DNA from: Betaproteobacteria bacterium
GTDB lineage: Bacteria > Pseudomonadota > Gammaproteobacteria > Burkholderiales > SG8-39
Length of the DNA: 64,000 nucleotides
Direction: 5' to 3'
Assembly (NCBI GenBank): GCA_005881575.1
Contig: VBCA01000003.1
Location: 62,001-126,000 of the forward strand
Shown here: positions 29,086 through 40,870 of the stretch, in pieces
Position numbering within the stretch: the first letter of the stretch is position 1
Layout of the letters: every line of letters starts with the position of its first letter
Program-made: the position numbers and the translations under genes
The notes under the pieces: model-generated
What the model was told of the DNA's origin: nothing
Databases searched by the model: none
Seen by the model: only the letters and a program-made list of their open reading frames with translations

Positions 29086-29415
29086 ATGAAAGCCTTGACG
29101 GTGGCCGCAAGCCTCGGCCTCGCGCTCGCCTGCGTGGGGGTCGCTGCGCAAGACCGCGCGCCGCAGTTCCCTGCGGAGCAAATCAAGAAGGGCGCCGCCC
29201 TGTTCGCGCGCAACTGTGTGACCTGCCACGGCACGCGCATGCGCAATCCGCAGGGAGGGATCGACCTGCGGACTTTTCCGCGCGATGCCCGCGCGCGCTT
29301 TGTCGATTCGGTGACGTACGGCAAGCGCAACATGCCGTCATGGGACGACGTGCTCAAACCCGACGACGTGGAAGCGCTGTGGGCGTATGTCGTTGCGGGC
29401 GAGCCCGGGAACTGA
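29086..29415 (+). CDS. Class I cytochrome c
   Basis: CVTCHG haem motif, signal peptide, distal Met region NMPSWDD. Confidence 0.9.
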   Translation: MKALTVAASLGLALACVGVAAQDRAPQFPAEQIKKGAALFARNCVTCHGTRMRNPQGGIDLRTFPRDARARFVDSVTYGKRNMPSWDDVLKPDDVEALWAYVVAGEPGN

Positions 29416-29512
29416 CCCTGCGGCGTACTGGCGGTCAGGTCGCCCTGAGCGCAAAGGCGCCGGCGCCTGACGCGCCAATGAAACAAGTTGTCGTTTCGAT
29501 CCGAATTCTGCG

Positions 29513-30376
29513 TTACCGGGCCGTGGCGGCCACTCTATCCAAGAACTGGATCACCCGAGTGGGAGCGGTTTCCTCCGTCTGCCCGTCGGGAAGCACGTCC
29601 CAGTACTCCGCTTTCGGCAGACATTCTTCCAGATACCTCGCTGCCGAAGTCGCGTGAGACGCATCGCGTCCCGGTATGACGAGCGCCGGGACGTCGAGTT
29701 TGAGCAAGTCCTCGGGCTCGGCACCCGGAGAGGTGTCCCGGTCGAATAGGGTACGGCACATTTCGGTGACGAGCTGTTTGTACTTTCCGACGTCGAGTTT
29801 CGCGTAGGCATCGGCGAAGGCGCGGTCGTTCCTGATCACCGAGGCCCAGGGCCCGCCTCTGGGCTCCGCGTTGAATGCTTTTCCCTCCTGCATTACCAGC
29901 GAGACAACGCCGGCGAGGCCGTGCTCTTCGACGTACGCGAGATGATCGGCGAAGCGCTTGTGCGTGCTGATACGGTATCTCGCGCCGCCGACCGGCCAGT
30001 ACAGGACCATGCTCATCACCATCTCGGGATGGGCGACGCCAAAGGCGACGACCGGGCAGCAGCCCATGCAACCGCCCATGAGATGCGCGCGCTTGAACTT
30101 CAAGTGCTCGAGCAGGCCTTTGCCTTGTGAGACATAGTGGGCCCAGGTGATGCGCTCCACGCGTCCGCCCGATTGCCCGGTCTCGCGCCGGTCGAAGACG
30201 ATGCAGGTATATCTTTTCGGAAGATGATCGAGCAGCTTGATGCGGGCATACACGCCCTGCGTTTTCCACTTGTCCAGGGTCGCATCGAAGCCCGCCGGCG
30301 CGTACATCAGCAAAGGCGGGCCGTTGCCGATGACTTCGTAGTTCGTCTTGATGCCGTCGATGAGCGCGGTGGGCAC
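29513..30376 (-). CDS. Alpha/beta hydrolase
   Basis: GNGPPLLMYAPAGFDATLD...LMGGCMGCCPV; probable GTG start at 30376. Confidence 0.82.
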   Translation of the reverse strand: MPTALIDGIKTNYEVIGNGPPLLMYAPAGFDATLDKWKTQGVYARIKLLDHLPKRYTCIVFDRRETGQSGGRVERITWAHYVSQGKGLLEHLKFKRAHLMGGCMGCCPVVAFGVAHPEMVMSMVLYWPVGGARYRISTHKRFADHLAYVEEHGLAGVVSLVMQEGKAFNAEPRGGPWASVIRNDRAFADAYAKLDVGKYKQLVTEMCRTLFDRDTSPGAEPEDLLKLDVPALVIPGRDASHATSAARYLEECLPKAEYWDVLPDGQTEETAPTRVIQFLDRVAATAR

Positions 30377-30377
30377 G

Positions 30378-31115
30378 TCAGCCGCCCTTGATCTGCCGGC
30401 CCGAGCGCACGTCGTCGACCAGGGCGCGGAAGGCAGCCAGGGAGAGCTTCGCGGCATTGCCGTAGGTCTCGGTCTTCGAGTCGATCCACTTCGCTGCGTA
30501 GCCGATGGCGGTGTGCGCGAGGCGCACGCGCCCGTCGAGCCACGGCCCGCCGCCCAAGCCGCCGATCACCGGAATGGAAACCGCGCGTACGACGGCAGGA
30601 CCGGCTACGGGACCGGAGTGCCTGAAGTCCAGGAGCGAGGCGCCCGAATCTTCCAATCGCTTCGCTTCCTCCACCAGTTTTTCGGCAGGAAGTTGCTCGC
30701 CATGGAACTCGGCAAAGACCGGGACGCCCGCGCGGACGATTGCTTTCACTACGCTCGGATCGCCCAAGACCTTCACCATGTCCGCCCCTCCCTCTTTTGC
30801 GAAGCGGACGGCGGCGCTGACTGCGGCCTCGGTTCCCGTCTGCGCCGGACCATTGGGAATATCGCAACTGACCAGGGCGCGCTTCGCGCCGCGGCGCACG
30901 GCTTTGCAGACAATCAGCATTTCCTCGACGGTTACTTCCGTGTCTGTCGCGTGCCCCCAGAGATTCAAGCCGACGGAGTCGCCCACCGATATGAAATCCA
31001 CCCCGGCGCGATCCGCGATCCTCGCGATCTCGGTGTCCCAGGCGACCACGCCGACGATCTTGCGACCGTCGCGCTTCATCTGCCGGAGAGCGGAAATCGT
31101 CAGCTTGTCTTCCAT
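30378..31115 (-). CDS. 3-methyl-2-oxobutanoate hydroxymethyltransferase-like (PanB family)
   Basis: RIADRAGVDFISVGDSVGLNLWGHATDTEVTVEEML PanB signature. Confidence 0.87.
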   Translation of the reverse strand: MEDKLTISALRQMKRDGRKIVGVVAWDTEIARIADRAGVDFISVGDSVGLNLWGHATDTEVTVEEMLIVCKAVRRGAKRALVSCDIPNGPAQTGTEAAVSAAVRFAKEGGADMVKVLGDPSVVKAIVRAGVPVFAEFHGEQLPAEKLVEEAKRLEDSGASLLDFRHSGPVAGPAVVRAVSIPVIGGLGGGPWLDGRVRLAHTAIGYAAKWIDSKTETYGNAAKLSLAAFRALVDDVRSGRQIKGG

Positions 31116-31119
31116 CGTT

Positions 31120-32121
31120 CTATCTCGCCGAAGAGGTGCCGGCGAGGCGCTTGATCGCGGAAATGATCGCACCCGGATCGGCGCGGTTCTTTCCGGCGAT
31201 GTCGAGCGCGCTGCCGTGCGCGACCGAGGAGAATAGCACCGGCGTGCCCAGCGTGAGTGCCGCGGCGCCGGAGAAGGCGTGCGTTTTCGCCATGATGTGA
31301 CCCTGGTCGTGGATCATGACCACGAAGGCGTCGTAGCCTTTTTTCAGAAACATGACGTCAGCACCGAACGGGCCCTCGGCGTCGACGTCGTTCTTTTTCG
31401 CGTCGGCGATCGCCGGACCGATGATCGCCTGCTCCTCGTCGCCGAAGAGGCCTCCCTCGCCTGCGTGAGGGTTGAGCCCCGACACTGCGATGCGCGGGTG
31501 GGCGACGCCCATGCGGCGCAGCGCGGAATCGGTCGAGCGGATCGCGTTCAGCACGCGGTCACGCGTGAGGAGCTTGATCGCCCGACGCAGGCTCGCGTGC
31601 AGCGTCGCGTGCGCAATGCGCATTTCGATCCCGCCCGACTCGAAGCAGAGCATGAGGAACGCGTCCTCGGGCGACACGCCGGCACAGCGCGCGACGAACG
31701 TGGGATAGCCGTCGAACTCGATTCCGGCGAGCTTGATCGAGCTTTCCGTATGCGGCGCGGCGACTACCGCGTCCACCTCGCCGGCGAGCGCCGCGTCGAT
31801 CGCGGTCTTCGCGGAATCGAGCGCGGCTTCGCCGTGCGGTGCCGCGATCGCGCCGATGTGCAGCTCGCCGGGTTTGAACTGCCTGCGCTCGATGAGGGTC
31901 AGCGCGCCGTCGCCCCAATTTGCGTCCGCGGCGCGCGTCACGCAGCGGAGATTCGGCTCGAGTCCACAGGCGTCGGCATGCGCCTCGATCGCGCCGCGAT
32001 CGCCGACGAGGAGCGGCCGGCAGATTTTTTTCACTTGCGAAGCTAGCGCCGCCTTGAGCGCGATTTCAGGGCCGATCCCTGCCGGATCGCCGGTGGCGAT
32101 GGCGATGCGCGGCAGGCCCAC
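31120..32121 (-). CDS. PdxA-family dehydrogenase (PdxA2/TphB-like)
   Basis: ATGDPAGIGPEIALKAAL...GLNPHAGEGGLFGDEEQ...MIHDQGHIMAKT. Confidence 0.9.
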   Translation of the reverse strand: MGLPRIAIATGDPAGIGPEIALKAALASQVKKICRPLLVGDRGAIEAHADACGLEPNLRCVTRAADANWGDGALTLIERRQFKPGELHIGAIAAPHGEAALDSAKTAIDAALAGEVDAVVAAPHTESSIKLAGIEFDGYPTFVARCAGVSPEDAFLMLCFESGGIEMRIAHATLHASLRRAIKLLTRDRVLNAIRSTDSALRRMGVAHPRIAVSGLNPHAGEGGLFGDEEQAIIGPAIADAKKNDVDAEGPFGADVMFLKKGYDAFVVMIHDQGHIMAKTHAFSGAAALTLGTPVLFSSVAHGSALDIAGKNRADPGAIISAIKRLAGTSSAR

Positions 32122-33090
32122 CTAATCCGCCTTGACCCCGGCGGAGCGGATCACCGCGCGCCAGCGCTCGGCGTCTTTCTTCATGAACGCCGCCATCTGC
32201 GCCGGCGTGTTGCCGATCGCGTCGGCGGAGAGATCGGCAAGGCGTTTCTGCACCTCGGGGAGCTTCAGCACCTCGGCGACGGCGGCGGAGATCTTCTCGG
32301 CGATCGGCATCGGCGTCCTCGGCGGCGCCACGATGCCGAACCAGGCGACCGCCTCGAATCCCGGGAGAATCTCGGCAAGTGCCGGCACGTCGGGAAGCGA
32401 CGCGACGCGCCTCTCGCTGCACACCGCAAGCAGCTTCAGCTTGCCGCTTACGACGTGCTGTCGCGACACGCCGAGATTGTCGAACATCATCTCCACCTGC
32501 CCGGCGAGCAGGTCGGTAAGCGCGGGCGCGCTCCCCTTGTAGGGAATGTGCGTGAGGCGCACGCCAGCCATCGATTTGAACATTTCGCCGGTGAGGTGCG
32601 AGGTCGTGCCGCTGCCCTGCGAGGCGTAGTTGAGCCGGTCCGGGTTCGCCTTGGCGTAGGCGATCAGTTCACGGATGCTGTTCACCGGCACCCTGGGATT
32701 CACGAGGACCACGTTGGGGATCGCGACCATGATGCCCACCGGAACGAATTGAGTCGGGTCGAAGGGAAGATTCCGGTACAGGTTCGGATTGATGATGAGA
32801 GGCGGCGGCGGCGAGGACAGCAGCGTGTAGCCGTCGGGCTCGGCCTTGAAGACGTACTCAGCGCCGATGTTGCCGGCGGCGCCCGCGCGGTTCTCCACGA
32901 TGACGGGCTGGCTCCACTTGAGGGACAACTTCTCGCCGATGATGCGCGGGATGACATCGGCGCTGCCGCCGGCGGGGAAGGGCGCGACGATCCTGACCGC
33001 CCTGTTCGGGTATGCCTGCGCTTGCGCGTGCAGAGCAAGCGGAAATCCGCACAGCGCGGCCGCGAACAGCCGGGCGATCATGGGCCTCAT
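32122..33090 (-). CDS. Bug family tripartite tricarboxylate transporter substrate-binding protein
   Basis: YPNRAVRIVAPFPAGGSADVIPRIIGEKL...ENRAGAAGNIGAE. Confidence 0.93.
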   Translation of the reverse strand: MRPMIARLFAAALCGFPLALHAQAQAYPNRAVRIVAPFPAGGSADVIPRIIGEKLSLKWSQPVIVENRAGAAGNIGAEYVFKAEPDGYTLLSSPPPPLIINPNLYRNLPFDPTQFVPVGIMVAIPNVVLVNPRVPVNSIRELIAYAKANPDRLNYASQGSGTTSHLTGEMFKSMAGVRLTHIPYKGSAPALTDLLAGQVEMMFDNLGVSRQHVVSGKLKLLAVCSERRVASLPDVPALAEILPGFEAVAWFGIVAPPRTPMPIAEKISAAVAEVLKLPEVQKRLADLSADAIGNTPAQMAAFMKKDAERWRAVIRSAGVKAD

Positions 33091-33114
33091 CGAGGTTCTC
33101 CTGGGTCTCGCGCC

Positions 33115-33133
33115 ATTTTACCGGTGCTAGAAT
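33115..33133. promoter_or_regulatory. Candidate back-to-back -10 boxes of a divergent promoter
   Basis: Minus-strand TAAAAT (33115-33120) and plus-strand TAGAAT (33128-33133) between divergent genes. Confidence 0.35.
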
Positions 33134-33167
33134 CGACCTGAACGAATTTCCCGATAAGGATATTCTC

Positions 33168-34403
33168 TTGTCTGCAGATCCCGCATCACGCGCCTGGCCC
33201 TCCGAAGGACTGGCCCGCGTTCCCTACTGGATATACCAGGACGAGGACGTCTACCGCCGCGAGCAGGAGCGCATCTACCGCGGCGACGCCTGGAATTTCC
33301 TCGGCCTCGAGGCCGAGCTGCCGGAGAAGGGCGACTTCAAGACTACTTTCGTCGGCGAGATGCCGGTGGTGGTGACGCGCGACGAATCCGGCGCGATCCG
33401 CTGCTTCGAGAACCGCTGCGCGCACCGCGGCGCGCTCCTTTGCCTCGCGGACCGCGGCAACACGAAGGAGATCGCCTGCGTCTATCACAACTGGACTTAC
33501 GACCTGCGCGGCGACCTCACCGCGGTGGCATTTCGCCGCGGCGTGCAGGGCAAGGGCGGCATGCCTCTCGACGCCGATCCCGAGAGCCAGGCGCCGCGGA
33601 AATTCCGCGTCGAGATTTTCTGCGGCCTGATCTTCGCGACGCTCTCGGACAAGACGCCGGTCGTCGAGCGGTACATCGGCCCCGAGGTCGCGGCGAGGAT
33701 CCGCCGCGTGATGAAGGAACCGATAAAGATCCTCGGCGGCTACACCCAGGTGCTGCAGAGCAACTGGAAGCTCTACTTCGAGAACGTGAAGGACACGTAC
33801 CACGCGAGCCTCTTGCATCTGTTTTTCTCGACCTTCCGCTTGAATCGCCTGGAGCAGAAAGGCGGGGTCGTCGTCGGCGGCGAGGGCGGCAGCCACGCGA
33901 GCTTCACCATGATGAAGTCGGATCTGTCCGGCGACGAGTACGAAAAGGCCGGCATGCGCTCGGCGAGCGGCGGCTACGCGCTGCAGGCGCCGCAGATGCT
34001 GGAATCGGTGGACGAGATTGGCGACGGCGTCACGCTGCAGATCCTCACCGTGTTCCCGGGATTCGTGCTGCAGCAGATCATGAACAGCCTCGCCGTGCGC
34101 CAGGTGCTGCCCAAGGGCGTGGGCCGCACCGAGCTCGTGTGGACCTGCTTCGGCTATGCGTCGGACGACGCGAAGATGACCGAGCTCCGCATGAAGCAGT
34201 CGAACCTCGTCGGCCCGGCGGGGTACATCTCACTGGAGGACGGCGCGGCGACCGGGTTCGTGCAGCGCGGCGCGGCAGGTGCGTCGGAGCGTTCGTCGTT
34301 CGTCGAGATGGGCGGGCGCACGGTCGAGTCGAACGAATCGCGCGTCACCGAAACCTCGGTGCGGGGCCTTTGGCAGCAGTACCGCAGGCATATGGATTTG
34401 TAA
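33168..34403 (+). CDS. Aromatic ring-hydroxylating dioxygenase, alpha subunit
   Basis: Rieske CAHRG...CVYHNWTYD; ENVKDTYHASLLH; TTG start with upstream taagga RBS. Confidence 0.92.
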   Translation: MSADPASRAWPSEGLARVPYWIYQDEDVYRREQERIYRGDAWNFLGLEAELPEKGDFKTTFVGEMPVVVTRDESGAIRCFENRCAHRGALLCLADRGNTKEIACVYHNWTYDLRGDLTAVAFRRGVQGKGGMPLDADPESQAPRKFRVEIFCGLIFATLSDKTPVVERYIGPEVAARIRRVMKEPIKILGGYTQVLQSNWKLYFENVKDTYHASLLHLFFSTFRLNRLEQKGGVVVGGEGGSHASFTMMKSDLSGDEYEKAGMRSASGGYALQAPQMLESVDEIGDGVTLQILTVFPGFVLQQIMNSLAVRQVLPKGVGRTELVWTCFGYASDDAKMTELRMKQSNLVGPAGYISLEDGAATGFVQRGAAGASERSSFVEMGGRTVESNESRVTETSVRGLWQQYRRHMDL

Positions 34404-34407
34404 GGCC

Positions 34408-34878
34408 GTGGACGTTGAGCTTCAAGTCACCGTCGAGAACCTTCTCGCCCGCTACGTCCACGCCATCGACGACGATCGGCTGGAGGACTGGCCGGGGTTC
34501 TTTGTGGACAAGGGCCGCTACCGCATCACCACCGCGGAGAACTACGAACGCGGCTTGCCGCTGTCCATCATCTACGCCGACTCGCGCGCGATGCTCGCCG
34601 ATCGCGTCTCGGCTCTGCGCCATGCCAACATCTACGAGGCGCAGCGCTACCGGCACACGGTGTCCTCGACCCTGATCGAGCGGATCGACGGGAATACAGC
34701 GCGCGCGACCTCGAACTTTCAGGTCGTGCGCATCATGCACACCGGCGACTCGATGCTCTTTGCAGGCGGCCGCTACCTGGACAGGATCCGCCTCGACGGG
34801 AAGGACTCGCGGTTCGAGGAAAAAATCGTCGTGCTGGACAGCTGCAGTGTCGACACGCTTCTGGCTATTCCTCTTTAG
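34408..34878 (+). CDS. Aromatic ring-hydroxylating dioxygenase, beta subunit
   Basis: VENLLARYVHAIDDDRLEDWPGFF...NFQVVRIMHTGDSMLFAGGRYLD; GTG start. Confidence 0.9.
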   Translation: MDVELQVTVENLLARYVHAIDDDRLEDWPGFFVDKGRYRITTAENYERGLPLSIIYADSRAMLADRVSALRHANIYEAQRYRHTVSSTLIERIDGNTARATSNFQVVRIMHTGDSMLFAGGRYLDRIRLDGKDSRFEEKIVVLDSCSVDTLLAIPL

Positions 34879-35017
34879 TTCCAGTGCTGTAGCGGAAGTC
34901 GGCGGTGCGGGGGACCCTCGCGCGGTCACGGGGTTGTTCTTCCCGTCGATGCCCCCATTTGACAAATTGTCGAGCTGCGGGGAATGTCTCTCCGCAAGCG
35001 GTGTTCAAGGGACTTGC

Positions 35018-35419
35018 ATGACGTATCGCGATCCACGGTCATGGATGTGGGCTGAAGCGCTGGAGCTGCTTCGAGGGGCGGAGAAGCTGCAGCGCAGGTT
35101 CTATCAGATCGGTGCCGCCGGGGCACCGGGCTGGGAGCCGCCCGTCGACCTATACGAGACGGCGGATGGTCTGACGCTGTGCGTCGCTCTTCCCGGCGTC
35201 GCGGCGGACGAACTCGAGGTCTACCTCGAATCCGGAACGATCGTCGTTCGCGGCGAGCGTGCCTTTCCCATTGAGTATCCGCGCGCCATCATTTACCGGC
35301 TCGAAATTCCCTATGGCCGCTTCGAGCGCCGCATCGCTCTGCCCGCCGGCCAGTATCAGCTCGCCGACAGGCTTCTTGCGAACGGCTGCTTGACGCTCGG
35401 TCTGCACAGACGGGGGTAG
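35018..35419 (+). CDS. Hsp20/alpha-crystallin family protein
   Basis: PPVDLYETADGLTLCVALPGVAADELEVYLESGTIVVRGER. Confidence 0.87.
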   Translation: MTYRDPRSWMWAEALELLRGAEKLQRRFYQIGAAGAPGWEPPVDLYETADGLTLCVALPGVAADELEVYLESGTIVVRGERAFPIEYPRAIIYRLEIPYGRFERRIALPAGQYQLADRLLANGCLTLGLHRRG

Positions 35420-35424
35420 ACGAC

Positions 35425-37842
<2,418 letters not shown>

Positions 37843-37843
37843 T

Positions 37844-38596
37844 TCAGGATCTGAAGCCGATCGAAGAGAGGCCCGGGGTCCTTTCCGTCCAGCGCCTGCT
37901 CGCGAGATCGATGACCTTTCCGTCGCCGGAAGCCGCAGGGTCCCGCTGACTGCCCACCCATTCGATAATAGGCATGAATTGCGCGCACTCCGCAGCCGCC
38001 GCGGAAGGGTCCATCTCGAAAATTCCGATTCCCGCCTCAGCGGCTTTGACGTACGCATCCGAATCGCTGATCCGCGTCAGGAACGGCAAACCGAGCGAAT
38101 TGAGAAACCGCTCGAGCGGCTGATACACCGGCATGGAGCTGCGGACTCGGTTCGCCACCACAGCCAGCTGGATGTTGCGCGCCCGGATCCTGCCGACGAG
38201 GAGGAGATCCCTGATGAAATTTGCGGTTGCGTGGATGTCGATCGCGGACGGCGCAACCGGGATGATGATGCGGTCGGCCCTGTTCAACATCTCCTGCAGG
38301 AGCAGGCCCGAGACGCCGGCCGGTGCATCGATTATGAGCTGCTGCGTGTCCGCAGGCACGTGCATCTCGACGCTGCGAATGCGGCCGCCCCTTTGAGGCG
38401 CGGCATTCGCCCCGTAAATTCTCGCCCCGGGGCAGGTGCGGGCGCGTAGCCAATGCAGGCTCGACCCCTGTGGGTCGTAGTCCATGACGGTAGTCGGGAT
38501 GTCCTGGGTCGCGAAGTAACTCGCGAGGTTGGTCGTGATGGTGGTCTTTCCGGACCCGCCCTTTGAATTGACTACCAGCGTGGCGTTCACTCGCAT
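37844..38596 (-). CDS. ParA family ATPase (orphan)
   Basis: NSKGGSGKTTITTNLASYFA deviant Walker A; VMDYDPQGSSLHWL. Confidence 0.9.
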   Translation of the reverse strand: MRVNATLVVNSKGGSGKTTITTNLASYFATQDIPTTVMDYDPQGSSLHWLRARTCPGARIYGANAAPQRGGRIRSVEMHVPADTQQLIIDAPAGVSGLLLQEMLNRADRIIIPVAPSAIDIHATANFIRDLLLVGRIRARNIQLAVVANRVRSSMPVYQPLERFLNSLGLPFLTRISDSDAYVKAAEAGIGIFEMDPSAAAAECAQFMPIIEWVGSQRDPAASGDGKVIDLASRRWTERTPGLSSIGFRS

Positions 38597-38732
38597 GACC
38601 TTCTCCCTTCCGACATCGACGAACTGCACGCTTAAGCCTATGCGAAAGTCATGCTTTGACGACCATTCGCCCGTTAGCCGGGCGAAGGGCGACCTTTCTG
38701 AGGCGACCCGGTCCCTGGTCGGAACCGACGAC

Positions 38733-39314
38733 ATGTTCTCGAGACTTTTTTACGCGGATCTTCGCTCCCGCCTCGGCTGGGCGGTGTCGCGCAGGTGGTA
38801 CCTACTGCGTGCGTCCTGGCACGCCTGGGACAAGGAGCCCTGGATATTTGCCCTGGTTCTCGGTCTGATCGCTACGGCCTTCTTTTTTGCGCTCCGAGCC
38901 GCCTACGAGCGTCAAGACCACCGGCGAAGTCTGGTCTGCCTTGCGCGGAACGTGTATTTCGAAGCGCGGGGTGAGCCCGTGGCCGGTCAACACGCGGTGG
39001 CCGAAGTCACGATGAATCGCAGGGCCTCGGGCCGCTATTCCGATACGGTCTGCGGCGTGGTCTACCAGAAAAACTGGGACCCGATCCGAAAACGCTACGT
39101 CGGCGCCTTTTCGTGGACGGAGTTCGATACGCTCCCGACCCCGGCGGGCGAAGACTGGCTGCGCGCCTGGGAAGTGGCCGAAGCGGTCTACTACGAGCGG
39201 GAGGCGCCGGTGCTGGAGGGCGCGATGTTCTTCCACGCGACTTACATCAAACCCGACTGGGCAAAGGGCAAGCGGCCTCTCGCCAGGATCGGCGGCCACG
39301 TCTTCTACAAGTAG
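38733..39314 (+). CDS. SleB-like cell wall hydrolase, membrane-anchored
   Basis: VCLARNVYFEARGEPVAGQHAVAEVTMNR...FSWTEFD; N-terminal TM helix. Confidence 0.87.
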   Translation: MFSRLFYADLRSRLGWAVSRRWYLLRASWHAWDKEPWIFALVLGLIATAFFFALRAAYERQDHRRSLVCLARNVYFEARGEPVAGQHAVAEVTMNRRASGRYSDTVCGVVYQKNWDPIRKRYVGAFSWTEFDTLPTPAGEDWLRAWEVAEAVYYEREAPVLEGAMFFHATYIKPDWAKGKRPLARIGGHVFYK

Positions 39315-39324
39315 AAACGAGGTT

Positions 39325-39828
39325 CTAGCCCGCTTCCCCCATCCCCGGGAGCCACATCAGGTCGGTGACACCCGGGTCCACTCCCGATTGCATGAGGAGC
39401 GTCGTCACCTGGCCGCGGTGGTGCGTCTGGTGGTTGAAGAAGTGCTGCACCGCGAACCACAGGGGAAAACTCCTGTCGCGGTTGCCCACGATGCTGCGGA
39501 ACTTCAGAGGTGCGGCGAGGCGTTTTTCGTCCAAGCTTTCCACCCATTCGAGGATCTCGGCGTCGGTCTTGGCGCGCTCGCGGCGCAGTTCGGAGAAATC
39601 CTCGTACAGCTCGTCGGCGAGCGTCCCGACGCGGAACTCGCGCGCAAGGAATCTTCCGAGCCAAAGCCTGTCGCCGAGCAGCAGGTGATTGAGCGTGCCG
39701 TGTATCGAGCGGAAGAATGCGCCGCGGTCCGCCCTGCGCTCGGCGTCGGAGAGGTTTTCGCAGTGTCCGTAGATGCGTTCGTTCATCCAACGGTTGTAGC
39801 GGGCCATGGCGCGGAAGCCGGGTAGCAT
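39325..39828 (-). CDS. DinB family protein
   Basis: MARYNRWMNERIYGHCENL...LNHLLLGDRLWLGRF...HFFNHQTHHRGQVTTLL. Confidence 0.92.
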   Translation of the reverse strand: MLPGFRAMARYNRWMNERIYGHCENLSDAERRADRGAFFRSIHGTLNHLLLGDRLWLGRFLAREFRVGTLADELYEDFSELRRERAKTDAEILEWVESLDEKRLAAPLKFRSIVGNRDRSFPLWFAVQHFFNHQTHHRGQVTTLLMQSGVDPGVTDLMWLPGMGEAG

Positions 39829-39851
39829 GATTGCTCCTTCTTGGGCAGCGC

Positions 39852-40832
39852 TCATTCGGGTTTCACCCCGGCGGCGCGGATCACGCCGCGCCAGCGCTCC
39901 GCGTCTTCCTTCATGATCGCCGCCATCCCGGCGGGAGTGCTGCCGATCGCCTCGGCCGACAGCGCTTGGAGGCGGTTGGCGACGTCCGGCTGCTTCAGTA
40001 TTTCCGCGATCGCGGCGGAAAGCTTCTCGGCGATCGCAGCGGGCGTCTTCGGCGGTGCTGAAATGCTGAACCACGCGATCGAGACGAATCCCGGATAGAA
40101 CTCCGCCATCGCCGGCACCTCGGGAAGCGAAGGCGCCCGCCGCCTGCTGCCGACGGCGAGCGCCTTCAGCTTGCCCGCGCGAACGTGCTGCACCGTCACC
40201 CCGAGGTTGTCGAACATCATTTCCACTTCGCCTGCGAGCAGCGCGGCGAGCCCGGGAGCCGTCCCTTTGTAGGGTACATGCGTGATTCTCAGCCTTCCGG
40301 CCGCGGTCTTGAACATTTCCGTAGTCAGGAAGGAAACCGTGGTCGTACCTTGGGAAGCATAGTTGAGCTTATCCGGATTGGCGCGCACGAACGCGACGAA
40401 CTCCTGGAACGTGTTCGCCGGGACCTTTGCCGCGTTGACGAGCAGCACGCTCGGGATTGCCGCTATCACCGTCACGGGCACGAACTGCGTCGGGTCGTAG
40501 GGGAGCTTTAGGTACAGGCTGGGATTGATCACCAGCGGGGCAGGGGGCGTCGCGAGCAGCGTGTAGCCGTCCGGCTCGGCGCGCGCCACGGCATCCGCGC
40601 CGATGCTTCCGGAAGCTCCGACCCGATTCTCCACGACGACGGGCTGCCCCCAGTGCGCAGCGAGTTTCTCACCGACGATGCGCGGCAGCGCGTCGGCAGC
40701 CCCGCCGGCCGGAAAAGGGACGATGACCCGGATCGCCCGGTTCGGGTAGTTCGCGGCAGGTGACTGCGCCCAGGCGCCGGGCGCGGCGAGCAGCGCCGCG
40801 AGACATGCGATTCGAATTGTGTTTACCCTCAT
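39852..40832 (-). CDS. Bug family tripartite tricarboxylate transporter substrate-binding protein
   Basis: YPNRAIRVIVPFPAGGAADALPRIVGEKL; probable start MRVNTIRIACLAALLAAPGAWAQ. Confidence 0.92.
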   Translation of the reverse strand: MRVNTIRIACLAALLAAPGAWAQSPAANYPNRAIRVIVPFPAGGAADALPRIVGEKLAAHWGQPVVVENRVGASGSIGADAVARAEPDGYTLLATPPAPLVINPSLYLKLPYDPTQFVPVTVIAAIPSVLLVNAAKVPANTFQEFVAFVRANPDKLNYASQGTTTVSFLTTEMFKTAAGRLRITHVPYKGTAPGLAALLAGEVEMMFDNLGVTVQHVRAGKLKALAVGSRRRAPSLPEVPAMAEFYPGFVSIAWFSISAPPKTPAAIAEKLSAAIAEILKQPDVANRLQALSAEAIGSTPAGMAAIMKEDAERWRGVIRAAGVKPE

Positions 40833-40870
40833 CCGCCGGATCGCCCCGATCGCCATGATAGACGACGGCA

